Of a DNA stretch of 44,703 nucleotides, positions 30,544 through 39,851 are shown one piece after another. A program made the translations under genes and the position numbers. How positions within the stretch are numbered: position 1 is the stretch's first letter; every line of letters starts with the position of its first letter. The notes below the pieces were generated by a model that worked only from the letters and a program-made list of their open reading frames with translations, had not been told where the DNA came from and searched no databases. The DNA is from a virus: positions 1-44,703 of the IMG/VR virus record IMGVR_UViG_3300045452_000083; one strand, given 5' to 3'.

Positions 30544-33500
30544 AAGCAGGCACCCTCGAGATCGAAATGATCACCAACGTCGCCCGTCTCCAGAAGGAGA
30601 TGGCCGACATGAAGCGCACGGTGGCAGGCGCGATGGGCGATATGGCGGACAGCGCCTCGCGTGCTGACCGGGCGCTCAATGCGGTCGGGGGCGGCGGTGT
30701 CACGCGCATGGGCGGGTCGGCCAAGCTTGCCGGACATCAGGTCCAGAACCTCGTCTATCAGCTTAATGACATGGTCGTGGGTCTGTTCTCCGGCCAGAAG
30801 CCGATGACCGTCTTCATGCAACAGGGCACGCAGATCGGGCAGATTGCCATGCAAGCTGGTGTCGGCATCGGCGGCATGGCCCGGGCGCTGCTGGGGCTCG
30901 CAGCCAGTGCGGCGGCGGCTGCACTGACCAACCCCTATCTTCTCGCAGCCGCTGCCGCCGCTGGCATCGCGTTCGGCGCATTCAAGCTGTTCCAGTCGAG
31001 CGTCAAACAGACGGGCGAGCTCGACCGCTATGCGCAAAGCCTTGGCCTCACCAAAAAGGAAATGGAAAAGCTCGGTCCCGTCGGGATCACCATCGGCGAC
31101 ACCATGAAGGGACTGTGGAAGACCGTCTCGGATGGGCTCAACCTGGGCTCGGTATTCTCGACCCTCAAGGATTGGGCGGTCACGGCCTTTGAGGCCGTTC
31201 TGACTGCTGGCAAATATGCCGTCGCCATTCTCTATGCTGGCTGGGTTGGCGGGTTCAATGCAATCCGGATCACCTGGACCGCATTGCCCGGCGTGGTCGG
31301 CGAAGCAGCAGTCGGAGCCGCCAATCTCGCGATAAGCGGAATCGAATACCTCGCCAACAAAGCGATCGCAGCGCTCAACTGGCTCGCCGAATGGGTGAAC
31401 CCGGTGCTCGACCGCGTCGGGCTTGCCACCATCTCCCGGATCGAGAGCGTTGCTCTGCCGCGAATGGAGAACAGTTTTGCCGGCTCGACTGCCCGCATGG
31501 GAGCACAGGTCCGCGATGAATTCGCGTCCGCTTTTGGCGATGCGATGAGCATGATGGACGCCTTTTCGGCGCGCTGGCGGGAAAACAGCATCGCTGCTGC
31601 CAAGGCCCGGCTTGCCGCCAAGGCGGAAGAGATCCGCGGCGACAACACCGACCGTGCCAGCAGCGCCAAAGGCCCGAAGGAAACTGAAGCCGAACGCGCG
31701 CTTCAGTCAGCCCGCGACTTTGCCGCTAATCTTGCGCTTGAGACCGCCAAGATCGGCAAGACCCCAATCGAGATCAAGCGGATGGAAGTCGCGATGGCAG
31801 CGCTCAAGGCGCCGACCGACGAAGCGCGCATTGCCATTCTGGAAGCCGGTGAAGCCTGGGAACAGGCCACCCGCGCTTTTGCTACCTCGGAGTTTCTGCG
31901 CCAGACGGTCGGCCCGCTCGAACAGCAGGTCGCTCTGCTTGGCCAGTCGGCCCGGGCGCAGGCACTCGCCAATCTCGAAGCCGAGCGCGAACAGATCGTG
32001 CTGGAACGCGGGGTCGAAGCCTGGGAGCGGTATCGGGCCGCACGCATTCGGCTGATGGAAGCAGACTTTGCGCAAAGCGGACAGGAACAGTTCCTCCAAA
32101 GCCTGGAAGACATGGTCTCGGCCACGGAAGCAGCGGCCCAGAACATGGCCGATGCCTTCGGCTCGGTCGGCGGGGCAATTGGAGCGATCACGGTCGAGAT
32201 CACCCGTTTTGCTTCGGCGCAGGTGGCTGCAGCCCAGCGCGTGGCTGAGGCCGAGCGCGAATATGGACGCACCTCGTTTCAGTATGCCGACGCGCGTGCC
32301 GCGCAGGCATCGGCTGAGATCAATCACTATGGCAATCTCGCCTCGGCCGCGAAGGGCTTTTTTAGGCAAGGCTCCGATGGCTACAAGGCGCTGCTCGCCG
32401 CTGAGAAGGTGTTCCGCGCCTTTGAACTGGCGGTCGCGATCAAGAATGCCGCAGTCAAAATCGGCCTGATCGGCGCGCAGACGGCGGCCAAGGTCACCAG
32501 CGACACTGCCATGGCAGCTTCAGACACTGCCCGCGCCGGCGTCGAACAGGGCAACTCGATCATTACGACCGGCATCAAGGCGGTGGAGGCTGTGGTGAAC
32601 GCCATCCGCTCGCTTCCGTTCCCGCTCAACATTGCGGCCGGCGCCATCACCGCGGGCGTCATTGCCTCGCTCGGTGTCGCGATCAGCGGCGCCTTTGGCG
32701 GGTCTCCAAAACTGCCTGCCGCCAATGATGGCACTGGCACCGTGTTTGGGGACAGCGCGGCCAAGTCGGAGAGCATTGCCAAAGCCATCGATCACCTGCG
32801 CGAGGTAGACACGCTGACCATGCGCTACTCCGCCGCCATGCTGGCTTCCTTGCGCAACATCGAGGCCAATATCGGCGGGCTCACCAACCTCATCATCCGC
32901 ACCAATGGTGCTGAAGCTTCCGCTGCTGGCGTGAACACTGGCTATCAGCCCACGGGCGTGACCGGCCTTATCGGCAGAGGACTGGAAGGCGTCGGCGCCG
33001 TTCTGAACAAGATCCCGATCATCGGCGGCATTCTGGGCGGTCTGGTCGGGCTTGTCGGCAAAGCGTTCGGCGCACTGTTCGGCACCAAGACTACGATCAC
33101 CGGCCAGGGCATCTTCGGTCGCGGCCAGTCGCTGGCAGACATCCTCTCCGGCGGGTTTGACGCGAGCTATTACAGCGACGTCAAGAAGACCAAGAAGTTC
33201 CTTGGGATCAGCATGGGCTCGAGTTACTCGACCCGCTATTCCGCTGCCGACGCCGAGCTCGAGCGCCAGTTCGCGCTGATCTTTTCCGGCTTCTATGATG
33301 CGATCTCGGCCGCAGCCGGTCCGCTGGGCTTATCGCTGAGCGACGTTCAAACCCGTCTGCAGGGTTTCGTCGTCAACATCGGCAAGATCGATCTGAAGGG
33401 TCTGACCGGCGCTGAAATCCAGGAAAAGCTGACCGCCGTCTTTGGTGCAGCGGCCGACAATCTGGCCCGTTATGCTGTGCCAGGGCTCGAGCAGTTCCAG

Positions 33501-34667
33501 CAGGTCGGCGAAGGCTACTTTGAGACGCTGATCCGTGTTGCATCGAGCGTCGAGGCGGTGAGTTCCTCGCTCAGCCTGCTTGGCACCTCGGTCGAGGATC
33601 TGACCCTTGCGGCGAAGATGAACCTGTTCGACCTGTTCGGTTCGGCCGGTGACATGACCTCGGCGACGGGCGAGTATTTTGCGCTCTATTACAGCAAAGC
33701 CGAACAGGCCTCTGCCCAGACCGCGCAGATGGCCCGGGTGTTCGAGAGCCTTGGGCTTGGGCTGCCGCAAAGCATCGCAGGCTTCCGGGCGCTCGTCGAA
33801 GCGCAGGACCTGACCACCGAGGCTGGCCGCGCGGCCTATGCCACCCTGATCCAGCTAGCGCCCGCCTTTGCCGAGCTCATTGGCGCGGCCCAGGACGCAG
33901 CCAGTGCAGCCGCTATTGCCGACGAGCGTCTGTCGCTCGAACGTCAGCTGCTGGAGGTTCAGGGCAATACAGCGGCGCTGCGGGCGCTCGATCTTGCCCA
34001 GCTCGACGAAAGCAACCGGGCACTGCAGCAGCAGATATGGGCACTGCAGGACCAGCGAAAGGCAGCCGACGAGGCTGCCGCCGCGGCCGAAAAACTGCGG
34101 TCGGCCTGGGAGAGTATTACCGATAGCCTGCTGTCCGAGGTTGCCCGAATCCGTGGGAGCATGGGCAGCGGAACCAAGACCTACGCCCAGGCTCAGTCCG
34201 AGTTCAACGCTGCCACTCTTGCTGCCCGGGCCGGTGATCAGGAGGCGGCCAAGTCACTGCCTGGGCTCAGCCAAAGCCTGCTGACCGTGGCGGCCGACGC
34301 TGCCACCTCGGCACAAGAACTGGCGCGCATTCAGGGCCAGACCGCTGCCAGCCTCGAGCAGACCGTCGCGATCATCAACGGGGTGGCCGGGTTGCCCAGT
34401 GACACGGCAACGGCTGCCGCGTCGAGCGCGCCCACTTGGTGGGAGCAGTTCGCCTCCAATCAATCGGCGACAGCGTCTTTGCCGGCCAACGACAGCGCCA
34501 CGGTTCTGGTCGACGGGCTCGCCGCGCTCCGTCAGGAGCTTGCCGATCTGCGCGATGAACAGCGGATTGCTTCGGCTACGATTGCATCAGGCACCAGCAA
34601 GACGGCCCGCATCCTCGAACGGGTGACACCAGACGGCGATGCCCTAGCCGTGAGAACGGCGGCATGA
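30540..34667 (+). CDS. Tail tape measure protein
   Basis: The 1375-aa protein (GTG start overlapping the previous TGA) is the largest in the window. It begins with the tape-measure pattern TLEIEMITNVARLQKEMADM and AGAMGDMADSASRADRALNA. Hydrophobic segments follow at ~105-150 and again around 240-290 and 700-740. Long Ala/Glu-rich coiled coils and a Gly-rich central part (GRGLEGVGAVLNKIPIIGGI) complete it. At about 0.15 nm per residue it predicts a tail of roughly 200 nm, a siphovirus value. It sets tail length and is ejected ahead of the DNA. Confidence 0.95.
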   Translation: MKAGTLEIEMITNVARLQKEMADMKRTVAGAMGDMADSASRADRALNAVGGGGVTRMGGSAKLAGHQVQNLVYQLNDMVVGLFSGQKPMTVFMQQGTQIGQIAMQAGVGIGGMARALLGLAASAAAAALTNPYLLAAAAAAGIAFGAFKLFQSSVKQTGELDRYAQSLGLTKKEMEKLGPVGITIGDTMKGLWKTVSDGLNLGSVFSTLKDWAVTAFEAVLTAGKYAVAILYAGWVGGFNAIRITWTALPGVVGEAAVGAANLAISGIEYLANKAIAALNWLAEWVNPVLDRVGLATISRIESVALPRMENSFAGSTARMGAQVRDEFASAFGDAMSMMDAFSARWRENSIAAAKARLAAKAEEIRGDNTDRASSAKGPKETEAERALQSARDFAANLALETAKIGKTPIEIKRMEVAMAALKAPTDEARIAILEAGEAWEQATRAFATSEFLRQTVGPLEQQVALLGQSARAQALANLEAEREQIVLERGVEAWERYRAARIRLMEADFAQSGQEQFLQSLEDMVSATEAAAQNMADAFGSVGGAIGAITVEITRFASAQVAAAQRVAEAEREYGRTSFQYADARAAQASAEINHYGNLASAAKGFFRQGSDGYKALLAAEKVFRAFELAVAIKNAAVKIGLIGAQTAAKVTSDTAMAASDTARAGVEQGNSIITTGIKAVEAVVNAIRSLPFPLNIAAGAITAGVIASLGVAISGAFGGSPKLPAANDGTGTVFGDSAAKSESIAKAIDHLREVDTLTMRYSAAMLASLRNIEANIGGLTNLIIRTNGAEASAAGVNTGYQPTGVTGLIGRGLEGVGAVLNKIPIIGGILGGLVGLVGKAFGALFGTKTTITGQGIFGRGQSLADILSGGFDASYYSDVKKTKKFLGISMGSSYSTRYSAADAELERQFALIFSGFYDAISAAAGPLGLSLSDVQTRLQGFVVNIGKIDLKGLTGAEIQEKLTAVFGAAADNLARYAVPGLEQFQQVGEGYFETLIRVASSVEAVSSSLSLLGTSVEDLTLAAKMNLFDLFGSAGDMTSATGEYFALYYSKAEQASAQTAQMARVFESLGLGLPQSIAGFRALVEAQDLTTEAGRAAYATLIQLAPAFAELIGAAQDAASAAAIADERLSLERQLLEVQGNTAALRALDLAQLDESNRALQQQIWALQDQRKAADEAAAAAEKLRSAWESITDSLLSEVARIRGSMGSGTKTYAQAQSEFNAATLAARAGDQEAAKSLPGLSQSLLTVAADAATSAQELARIQGQTAASLEQTVAIINGVAGLPSDTATAAASSAPTWWEQFASNQSATASLPANDSATVLVDGLAALRQELADLRDEQRIASATIASGTSKTARILERVTPDGDALAVRTAA

Positions 34668-35557
34668 AGCTGATCCGGCCGACCACGCTCACGGACGCGA
34701 TGCTGACCAGCAGCACGGCCCCGGAGAACGACCACCCGGTCTGGGCATCCGGGACAGCCTATGCGGTAGGTGCCAGGGTGATCCTGACGGCAACCCACCG
34801 GCGCTATGAGGCACTGGTCGCATCGACCGGCGTGAACCCCGCGAGCGATCCGACCAAGTGGCTCGATCTGGGGCCGACCAACCGCTGGGCCATGTTCGAT
34901 GACCGTGTGGGCACTGCCACGACCCGGGCCGGAAGCCTGCAGGTTGTCCTGACGCCGGGTGCAACCGACGGGGTTGCGCTCATCGACACCGATGCGGAGA
35001 GCGCGACCGTGTCGCTCACGGTTTCGGGCACGCAGCTCTATTCGAAAACCCAGAGTTTCAATGTCGGCGGCACAGCCATCGACAACTGGTTTTCCTGGTT
35101 CTTCGAACCTGTTGGACGCAAGTCGAGCCTACTGTTCCTCGATGTGCCAGTCTACGAAGCCGGCGTCATCACCGTCACCATGACGCGCGACAACCCGGCT
35201 GACCTTGTTTCCTGCGGCGCGCTCTTGTTCGGCCGGCAGTTCACGATCGGCGAGACCGAGCACGGCGCCGACATCGGCATCATCGACTATTCGAGGAAAG
35301 AGACCGACCAGTTCGGTGTCACGTCAGTGGTCGAGCGCGCCTTCGCCAAGCGGATGACCGCGCGGGTGGTCATGCCGACCAGCGCCATTGATGACGTGGC
35401 CCGCAATCTTGCAGCGCTCCGCGCCTCGCCGGTCCTTTGGATTGGTTCTGAAAGCTTCGAGAGCCTTACCGTCTACGGCTTCTACAAAGAGTTCTCGATC
35501 GACCTTGCCTACCCGACCGTCAGCTACTGCAGCCTGACCATCGAAGGGCTCACTTGA
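34664..35557 (+). CDS. Tail-tip protein with carbohydrate-binding-like N-terminus
   Basis: The 297-aa product overlaps the tape measure stop (ATGA). Residues ~27-75 (VWASGTAYAVGARVILTATH, RRYEALVAS, DPTKWLDLGPTNRWAMFD) show the W...Y..G..V...Y.A......W pattern of chitin-binding type 5/12 modules. The rest is beta-rich (SLTVSGTQLYSKTQSF, SSLLFLDVPVYEAGVITVTM, SCGALLFGRQFTIGETEHGA). It takes the place where distal-tail or tail-tip proteins are found. No lambda-like M, L, K, I or J gene follows, so it may combine several of those jobs. Confidence 0.7.
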   Translation: MKLIRPTTLTDAMLTSSTAPENDHPVWASGTAYAVGARVILTATHRRYEALVASTGVNPASDPTKWLDLGPTNRWAMFDDRVGTATTRAGSLQVVLTPGATDGVALIDTDAESATVSLTVSGTQLYSKTQSFNVGGTAIDNWFSWFFEPVGRKSSLLFLDVPVYEAGVITVTMTRDNPADLVSCGALLFGRQFTIGETEHGADIGIIDYSRKETDQFGVTSVVERAFAKRMTARVVMPTSAIDDVARNLAALRASPVLWIGSESFESLTVYGFYKEFSIDLAYPTVSYCSLTIEGLT

Positions 35558-35578
35558 TCCACCCTGAGGGGTAATTTC

Positions 35579-36667
35579 ATGCCTATCACAGCACTGCCCA
35601 CGCCGCCGTCCCGGACGGATGCGGCGAACTTCTCTGCGCGTGCGGATGCTTTCCTCGGCGCGCTGCCAACCTTCAGCACTGAGGCCAATGCCCTGGCGGT
35701 CGAGGTCAATGGCTACGCAACCAATGCTGCTGCCAGTGCGGCGACAGCCGTCAATGCGCCCGGCACCAGCGCCACCAGCACGACCTCGCTTGCCATCGGC
35801 ACCGGCTCCAAATCGCTGACAGTCCAGACCGGAAAAGCCTTCGTCGTGGGCCAATGGGTGACCATCACCAGCACGGCCACGCCTGCCAACTGGATGCATG
35901 GGCAGATTACGGCCTACACCAGCGGCACCGGTGCGCTCGTCGTCAATGTCGCCATGGTGGGTGGCAGCGGCACGATTGCCTCCTGGACTGTAGCGCTCTC
36001 CGCGCCGTCGGTTTCCGGCAATGCCGTGCTCACCACCAGCACCTATGCTGATCCCGCCTGGCTGACCTCGCTGGCCGGCTCCAAGATTACGGGCACGGTG
36101 GCCATTGCCAATGGCGGGACCGGTGCAGCCGATGCCGCCACCGCCCGCAGCAATCTCGGCCTTGCCATCGGCAGCGATGTACAAGGCTACAGCGCCAATC
36201 TCGCTTCCTGGTCAGGCAGGCCCGTCCCCTCCGGCGCAGTCGTGGGCACGACAGATAGCCAGACGCTTTCCAACAAGACGATCTCGGGTGCAGCCACCGG
36301 CTCCACCGTGAATGATGCCGGCGGCTCGGCATGGTCGATCGGTTTTCGCGAAGTCCCGCAGAACGCCCAAAGCGCGTCCTACCAGTTAGTCGCAGCTGAC
36401 AACGGCAAGCACATCTACTCGCTGAATTCTGCTGCGCAGACCATTACTGTGCCCCCCAACGGCACGGTCGGCTTCCCGCTCGGAACGACCATCACCATCA
36501 TCAATAATGGCGGTTCAGCCATCACCATCGCCCAAGGCTCCGGCGTTACGCTTTGCCAGGCCGGCACCACCAGCACTGGCAACCGGACGCTCGCCGTGCG
36601 TGGGCTAGCCACGCTGATCAAGGTCGAGACCAACGTCTGGTTCGTTTCCGGTACTGGGATCAGCTGA
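35579..36667 (+). CDS. Tail fibre-like protein
   Basis: The 362-aa protein is rich in Ser, Thr, Ala and Gly and consists mostly of beta segments. It has a helical N-terminus (FSARADAFLGALPTFSTEAN) and the common phage-fibre motif VAIANGGTGAADAATARSNL. The C-terminal GKHIYSLNSAAQTITVPPNG, TTITIINNGGSAITIAQGSG and AVRGLATLIKVETNVWFVSG form a typical trimeric fibre tip domain. It probably binds the host surface. GAGGGG precedes the ATG at 35579. Confidence 0.8.
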   Translation: MPITALPTPPSRTDAANFSARADAFLGALPTFSTEANALAVEVNGYATNAAASAATAVNAPGTSATSTTSLAIGTGSKSLTVQTGKAFVVGQWVTITSTATPANWMHGQITAYTSGTGALVVNVAMVGGSGTIASWTVALSAPSVSGNAVLTTSTYADPAWLTSLAGSKITGTVAIANGGTGAADAATARSNLGLAIGSDVQGYSANLASWSGRPVPSGAVVGTTDSQTLSNKTISGAATGSTVNDAGGSAWSIGFREVPQNAQSASYQLVAADNGKHIYSLNSAAQTITVPPNGTVGFPLGTTITIINNGGSAITIAQGSGVTLCQAGTTSTGNRTLAVRGLATLIKVETNVWFVSGTGIS

Positions 36668-37575
36668 TGTCGGGGGTACTTGGTTTGCTGCTCGGATCGG
36701 GCAGCGACGAGCGGCAGATCGATCTGCCCGTCAGCTATTACTCGTGGGGCGACAAATACAGTGCTGGCGAGCAGTTCGGCGCTGATGGCGGCTATTTCAC
36801 GTCACTTGTTGGCGGGACGTTCACGCCGGCAAGTTGGCAAGGTCGTGTCATCCGCGCGGTCGCCCATGAGTATGATTTTTACGCCGCTACGTCGCGGACG
36901 CTGATCGGTCTCGACGGATACGGTTTTACGCCTGAGCCGAACCGTTTGCGGATCAACGGCACAGTCTATCCCTTGAGTGCGGGCTCGGTTTCCTGGGCGA
37001 CATACGTCACCGGGATTACCTTCAGTCCATCGCCAACCAACAACATCAACTGGACTACGCATGGGCTTGCCGTTGGCGATCCGGTCCAGTTCTATTGCAG
37101 CGGTGGTATGCCCAGCGGGCTGACGGCGTTCACCATCTACTATGTCCAGTCGGTGGTCAGTGCGAGCGCATTCAAGATTGCGGCCACACCGGGAGGCGCG
37201 GCGCTCAGCTTCACCGGCTCCGGCTCTGGCACACGCTACGGCTACAAGGACCCGATCACGGCTTATCAGGCCAACGGCACGCTGAGCGGCAATGTCTTTG
37301 CCAGCATGCTGCCGCGCGCAGCTACCATCACGATCGCCACTCCGGCGACCGTCACTTCTGCAGGCCACGGCCTGACAAACGGCAAGCGTGTCCAGTTCAC
37401 GACCTCCGGGGTGCTTCCGACCGGGATCTTCGCCAACACAACCTACTTCGTCGTCAACGCCGCGACCGACACGTTCAACCTTTCCGCCACTCTGGGTGGC
37501 GCCGCAATCAGCACGTCGGGCGGTCAGTCCGGCAGCCATGTTGTGCGCGAGGTCGTCTCGGTCACGGTCAGCTAG
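36667..37575 (+). CDS. Tail structural protein with two repeated beta modules
   Basis: ATG 36667 overlaps the previous stop (TGATG) and gives 302 aa. Two copies of a beta module are visible: residues ~115-190 (THGLAVGDPVQFYCSGGMPS, FTIYYVQSVVSASAFKIAAT) and ~218-290 (GHGLTNGKRVQFTTSGVLPT, NTTYFVVNAATDTFNLSATL). Each carries the HGL..G..VQF...G.LP.G......Y.V......F.LA.T.GG pattern that recurs in phage tail proteins. The N-terminal part is aromatic-rich. A role as tail spike or fibre subunit is likely. Confidence 0.75.
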   Translation: MSGVLGLLLGSGSDERQIDLPVSYYSWGDKYSAGEQFGADGGYFTSLVGGTFTPASWQGRVIRAVAHEYDFYAATSRTLIGLDGYGFTPEPNRLRINGTVYPLSAGSVSWATYVTGITFSPSPTNNINWTTHGLAVGDPVQFYCSGGMPSGLTAFTIYYVQSVVSASAFKIAATPGGAALSFTGSGSGTRYGYKDPITAYQANGTLSGNVFASMLPRAATITIATPATVTSAGHGLTNGKRVQFTTSGVLPTGIFANTTYFVVNAATDTFNLSATLGGAAISTSGGQSGSHVVREVVSVTVS

Positions 37576-37589
37576 AGGAAAACGGGAAC

Positions 37590-38171
37590 ATGCAGGCAGA
37601 TCGCCGGCCGACGATCACCGACGAGGTGATTGCGATCAACGACGACCTCGAGATCAACTACGGGGTGTTCAAGAACGACTTCACCTTTCGTCGGCCAGCC
37701 AACTCGTGGCGGCTCTGGCCGATGCTGGGCTTCGTGCCGCCCCGGCTCAATGCCAATATCGCTGAGATGTACCAGGCAGGCGTTGCCTGGACCCTGTGCG
37801 AGCATGTCTCGATCTGCATCAACGGATCGGCCGACTACGTGTTCGAAGGCCCTGACGGTCCGATCATCCAGACCTGGACCCCTGGCTGCCACAATGTCGA
37901 GAATGGCGGCGGCTATCTCCCGGCCGGTGAATTCACCCGGCATTTCCACGACGATTTCACACTGTGCTGCGTGGTGCAGAAGTTGAAGCGGACGCCGGGT
38001 GTTCAGTACCGGTTCGAGATTCTGACCGAGCCTAGCGTGCTCATGCAAGCCGCGCTCTTCATCCACTACGCCACCGGCCCACGCCAGCGCCAGACCGACT
38101 TCAATCCAACGCCGGGGTTCGCTGTCGATCTTGCGCCCGGTGACATCGCCATCATCTGCTCGATCCGCTGA
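37590..38171 (+). CDS. Hypothetical protein between fibre and lysis genes
   Basis: The 193-aa protein starts at ATG 37590 with GAGGAAAA upstream. It has the strand-rich core TLCEHVSICINGSADYVFEG, PAGEFTRHFHDDFTLCCVVQ and YRFEILTEPSVLMQAALFIH. There are no transmembrane segments and no recognised family. The late-operon position suggests a tail accessory protein. The His-rich stretch FTRHFHDDF could bind metal, but this is speculative. Confidence 0.7.
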   Translation: MQADRRPTITDEVIAINDDLEINYGVFKNDFTFRRPANSWRLWPMLGFVPPRLNANIAEMYQAGVAWTLCEHVSICINGSADYVFEGPDGPIIQTWTPGCHNVENGGGYLPAGEFTRHFHDDFTLCCVVQKLKRTPGVQYRFEILTEPSVLMQAALFIHYATGPRQRQTDFNPTPGFAVDLAPGDIAIICSIR

Positions 38172-38179
38172 GACCTGCC

Positions 38180-38395
38180 ATGCCCGAACAAGACCCCGCC
38201 GTGGAAATGGCGCTCATCCGTGCTGACCTCGAAGCTGTTCAGGCCGAACTCAAGGCCGTGCGCAAGGAACTAAAGGACCTGCTCGACGCCTGGAACACGG
38301 CGACTGGCGTCGTCCGCTTCGTCAAATGGCTCTCTACCCTCGTTGCCGCGATCGCGGTGATCACGGCTGCCTTCAAGGGCTTTTCCGGCCGCTAA
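38180..38395 (+). CDS. Small membrane protein of the lysis cassette
   Basis: The 71-aa protein has an N-terminal charged coiled coil (VEMALIRADLEAVQAELKAV, RKELKDLLDAW) and a single membrane segment (FVKWLSTLVAAIAVITAAFK). It directly precedes the lysin gene, so it may be a holin, antiholin or pinholin-like regulator. A one-TM protein with a coiled coil also resembles XhlA-type haemolysin accessory proteins, which is the best fit in my view. Confidence 0.7.
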   Translation: MPEQDPAVEMALIRADLEAVQAELKAVRKELKDLLDAWNTATGVVRFVKWLSTLVAAIAVITAAFKGFSGR

Positions 38396-38416
38396 CCTCC
38401 CACAGGAGAAACTCCC

Positions 38417-38953
38417 ATGAACCCTCTGCCGCCGGCCTATGGCTGGCTCGATGAACTGCGCCCATTGCCCCGGATGCTGGAAGAAGCGCGCAAGCTTTAC
38501 GGCACCTTCGAGGTGGCCGGACCTGCCAGCAATCCGCTGATCCTCGACTGGGCCAAGGAGGTCGGGCTTGCCCGGACCTACCTTGAGGATGGCATTCCCT
38601 GGTGCGGACTGTTCATGGCGGTTGTCGCCAAACGGGGCGGCAAGCCAATCGCCGAAGGTCCGCTCTGGGCGCGCAACTGGGCAAAGTTCGGCAAGGCTGC
38701 TGACAAGGCCCAGCTAGGCGATGTGCTGGTGTTCCGCCGCGGCCAGGGATCTGGCCATGTCGGGCTCTATGTCGGCGAAGATTACGGCGCCTACCATGTG
38801 CTTGGCGGCAACCAGTCTGATGGCGTGACCATCACCCGAATTGCCAAAGACCGCTGCATTGCCGTGCGCCGGCCGGCCTATCGCAAGGCGCCAGCGACCG
38901 CGAAGCCGGTCCAACTGGCTGCAACCGGCACTCTGTCCACCAACGAGGCCTGA
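38417..38953 (+). CDS. Endolysin-type peptidoglycan hydrolase, TIGR02594 family
   Basis: The 178-aa product matches the TIGR02594 pattern: WLDELRPLPRMLEEARKLYG, GIPWCGLFMAVVAKRGG with Cys63, LGDVLVFRRGQGSGHVGLYV with His114, and HVLGGNQSDGVTITRI with Asn132. This is a Cys-His-Asn triad in an NlpC/P60-CHAP-like fold. It probably cuts peptide bonds in peptidoglycan. There is no signal peptide, so it needs a holin for release. GGAG precedes the ATG and a terminator follows. Confidence 0.88.
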   Translation: MNPLPPAYGWLDELRPLPRMLEEARKLYGTFEVAGPASNPLILDWAKEVGLARTYLEDGIPWCGLFMAVVAKRGGKPIAEGPLWARNWAKFGKAADKAQLGDVLVFRRGQGSGHVGLYVGEDYGAYHVLGGNQSDGVTITRIAKDRCIAVRRPAYRKAPATAKPVQLAATGTLSTNEA

Positions 38954-38999
38954 TCAGGCCACGACCAATCCGCTGCCCCTTTGCGCAGCCGGACAACCG

Positions 39000-39024
39000 C
39001 CCGCCTTCTGGCGGGTTTTCTTTT
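39000..39024 (+). terminator. Rho-independent terminator after the lysin gene
   Basis: CCCGCC (39000-39005) pairs with GGCGGG (39010-39015) around TTCT, followed by TTTTCTTTT. The next gene's TGGAG ribosome-binding site begins right at the end of the U-tract, so the two signals are interlocked. Confidence 0.85.
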
Positions 39025-39035
39025 GGAGAACTGAC

Positions 39036-39230
39036 ATGGAAGACTTGAAGCCCTGGTGGACATCGAAGGCCATTTGGACCGGGATCATCGGCAGCATCTG
39101 GGGTGTTGCTGGCGCGATGGGCATTTTGCCGGAAGGTCTCAGCCAGGCGGACGCTCTGACCGTGGTCCTCGCGCTGACCGGCATTGGCGGCGTCCTGTTC
39201 CGCAAGACGGCAACCACCCGGATCGGCTGA
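39036..39230 (+). CDS. Holin-like two-TM protein
   Basis: The 64-aa product starts at ATG 39036 with TGGAG upstream. It has two hydrophobic helices (AIWTGIIGSIWGVAGAMGIL and ADALTVVLALTGIGGVLF) separated by a short turn and ends in a basic tail (RKTATTRIG). This is the size and layout of small phage holins that follow lysin genes. Together with the 38180-38395 protein it would control membrane permeabilisation. Confidence 0.75.
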   Translation: MEDLKPWWTSKAIWTGIIGSIWGVAGAMGILPEGLSQADALTVVLALTGIGGVLFRKTATTRIG

Positions 39231-39236
39231 CTTTTG

Positions 39237-39266
39237 GGCGGAGGTTCCGGCCTCCGCCACCCTTTT
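39237..39266 (+). terminator. Probable terminator after the holin-like gene
   Basis: GGCGGAGG (39237-39244) pairs with CCTCCGCC (39251-39258), eight base pairs with loop TTCCGG, followed by ACCCTTTT. The T-run is short and offset, so termination may be partial. Confidence 0.65.
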
Positions 39267-39282
39267 ACGAACAGGTGTAGGC

Positions 39283-39594
39283 ATGACCAAGCTGACTATC
39301 AGCCGCGGCGGCACCAGGCGGCTGCGCGCGACGCTCTATGCCGATCTCGCTGTGGGCGAAAGACGAGATCTGAGCGGCCTTTCGGCGCTGGTCGTCGATC
39401 AGAGCCCCAACATCGCGGTGCCGTCTATCACCATTCGCAACCCGCCCAATTTGGGCGAAATCGAAGTGCTTTGGACTGACGAACAGACGGCCCATCTCAA
39501 ACCAGGGGCTGGCCGTGTCTGGCTGATTATTGGTCTCGAAAATGGCGAAGGAGAGCGTGAGGTCCTGCCGGTCTTCACGTTTGATGTCGCATGA
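39283..39594 (+). CDS. Hypothetical protein, first gene of the adhesin cassette
   Basis: ATG 39283 (MTKLTISRGGTRRLRATLYA) gives 103 aa, beta-rich (VPSITIRNPPNLGEIEVLWT, GRVWLIIGLENGEGEREVLP). It overlaps the collagen-like gene by four bases (ATGA), the first of a chain of tightly spaced stop/start junctions to 43640. The small immunoglobulin-like look suggests a structural adaptor between tail and fibres. No family is named. Confidence 0.65.
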   Translation: MTKLTISRGGTRRLRATLYADLAVGERRDLSGLSALVVDQSPNIAVPSITIRNPPNLGEIEVLWTDEQTAHLKPGAGRVWLIIGLENGEGEREVLPVFTFDVA

Positions 39595-39851
39595 CGGGTG
39601 CCATCCAGATCCTGGAGACGGTGCAGACCATCGTCATCGAACCCCAGGGGATTGCTGGCCCGCGCGGCGAAACCGGCGCGACCGGCGCCCAGGGTCCTCA
39701 GGGGCCACCGGGCCCGCTTAGTGCGCTCAATGATCTTTCTGACGTCGACCTCACGCAGCCCGAAGGCGGCGATGTTCTGATTTTCTCATCCCCCGACAAC
39801 CGGTGGACCAACACGAATTCGACCAGATTGGTCGACGGAGGTAATTTCTGA
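39591..39851 (+). CDS. Short collagen-like fibre protein
   Basis: The 86-aa protein contains a perfect Gly-x-y run [20 protein letters not shown] (residues ~23-42), a collagen-type triple-helix segment. It is flanked by an N-terminal beta strand region ([14 protein letters not shown]) and the C-terminal [20 protein letters not shown], a motif that in phage fibres marks trimerising shaft segments. It is probably part of a trimeric fibre or its attachment. Its stop overlaps the next start by one base (TGATG). Confidence 0.8.
   Translation: MTGAIQILETVQTIVIEPQGIAGPRGETGATGAQGPQGPPGPLSALNDLSDVDLTQPEGGDVLIFSSPDNRWTNTNSTRLVDGGNF

Noticed and set aside
37095-37589. An N-terminal extension of the 37590 gene starting at 37095.
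   Set aside because: It overlaps the preceding tail gene in another frame, is rich in Arg/His/Gln shadow composition, and the ATG at 37590 has its own ribosome-binding site.
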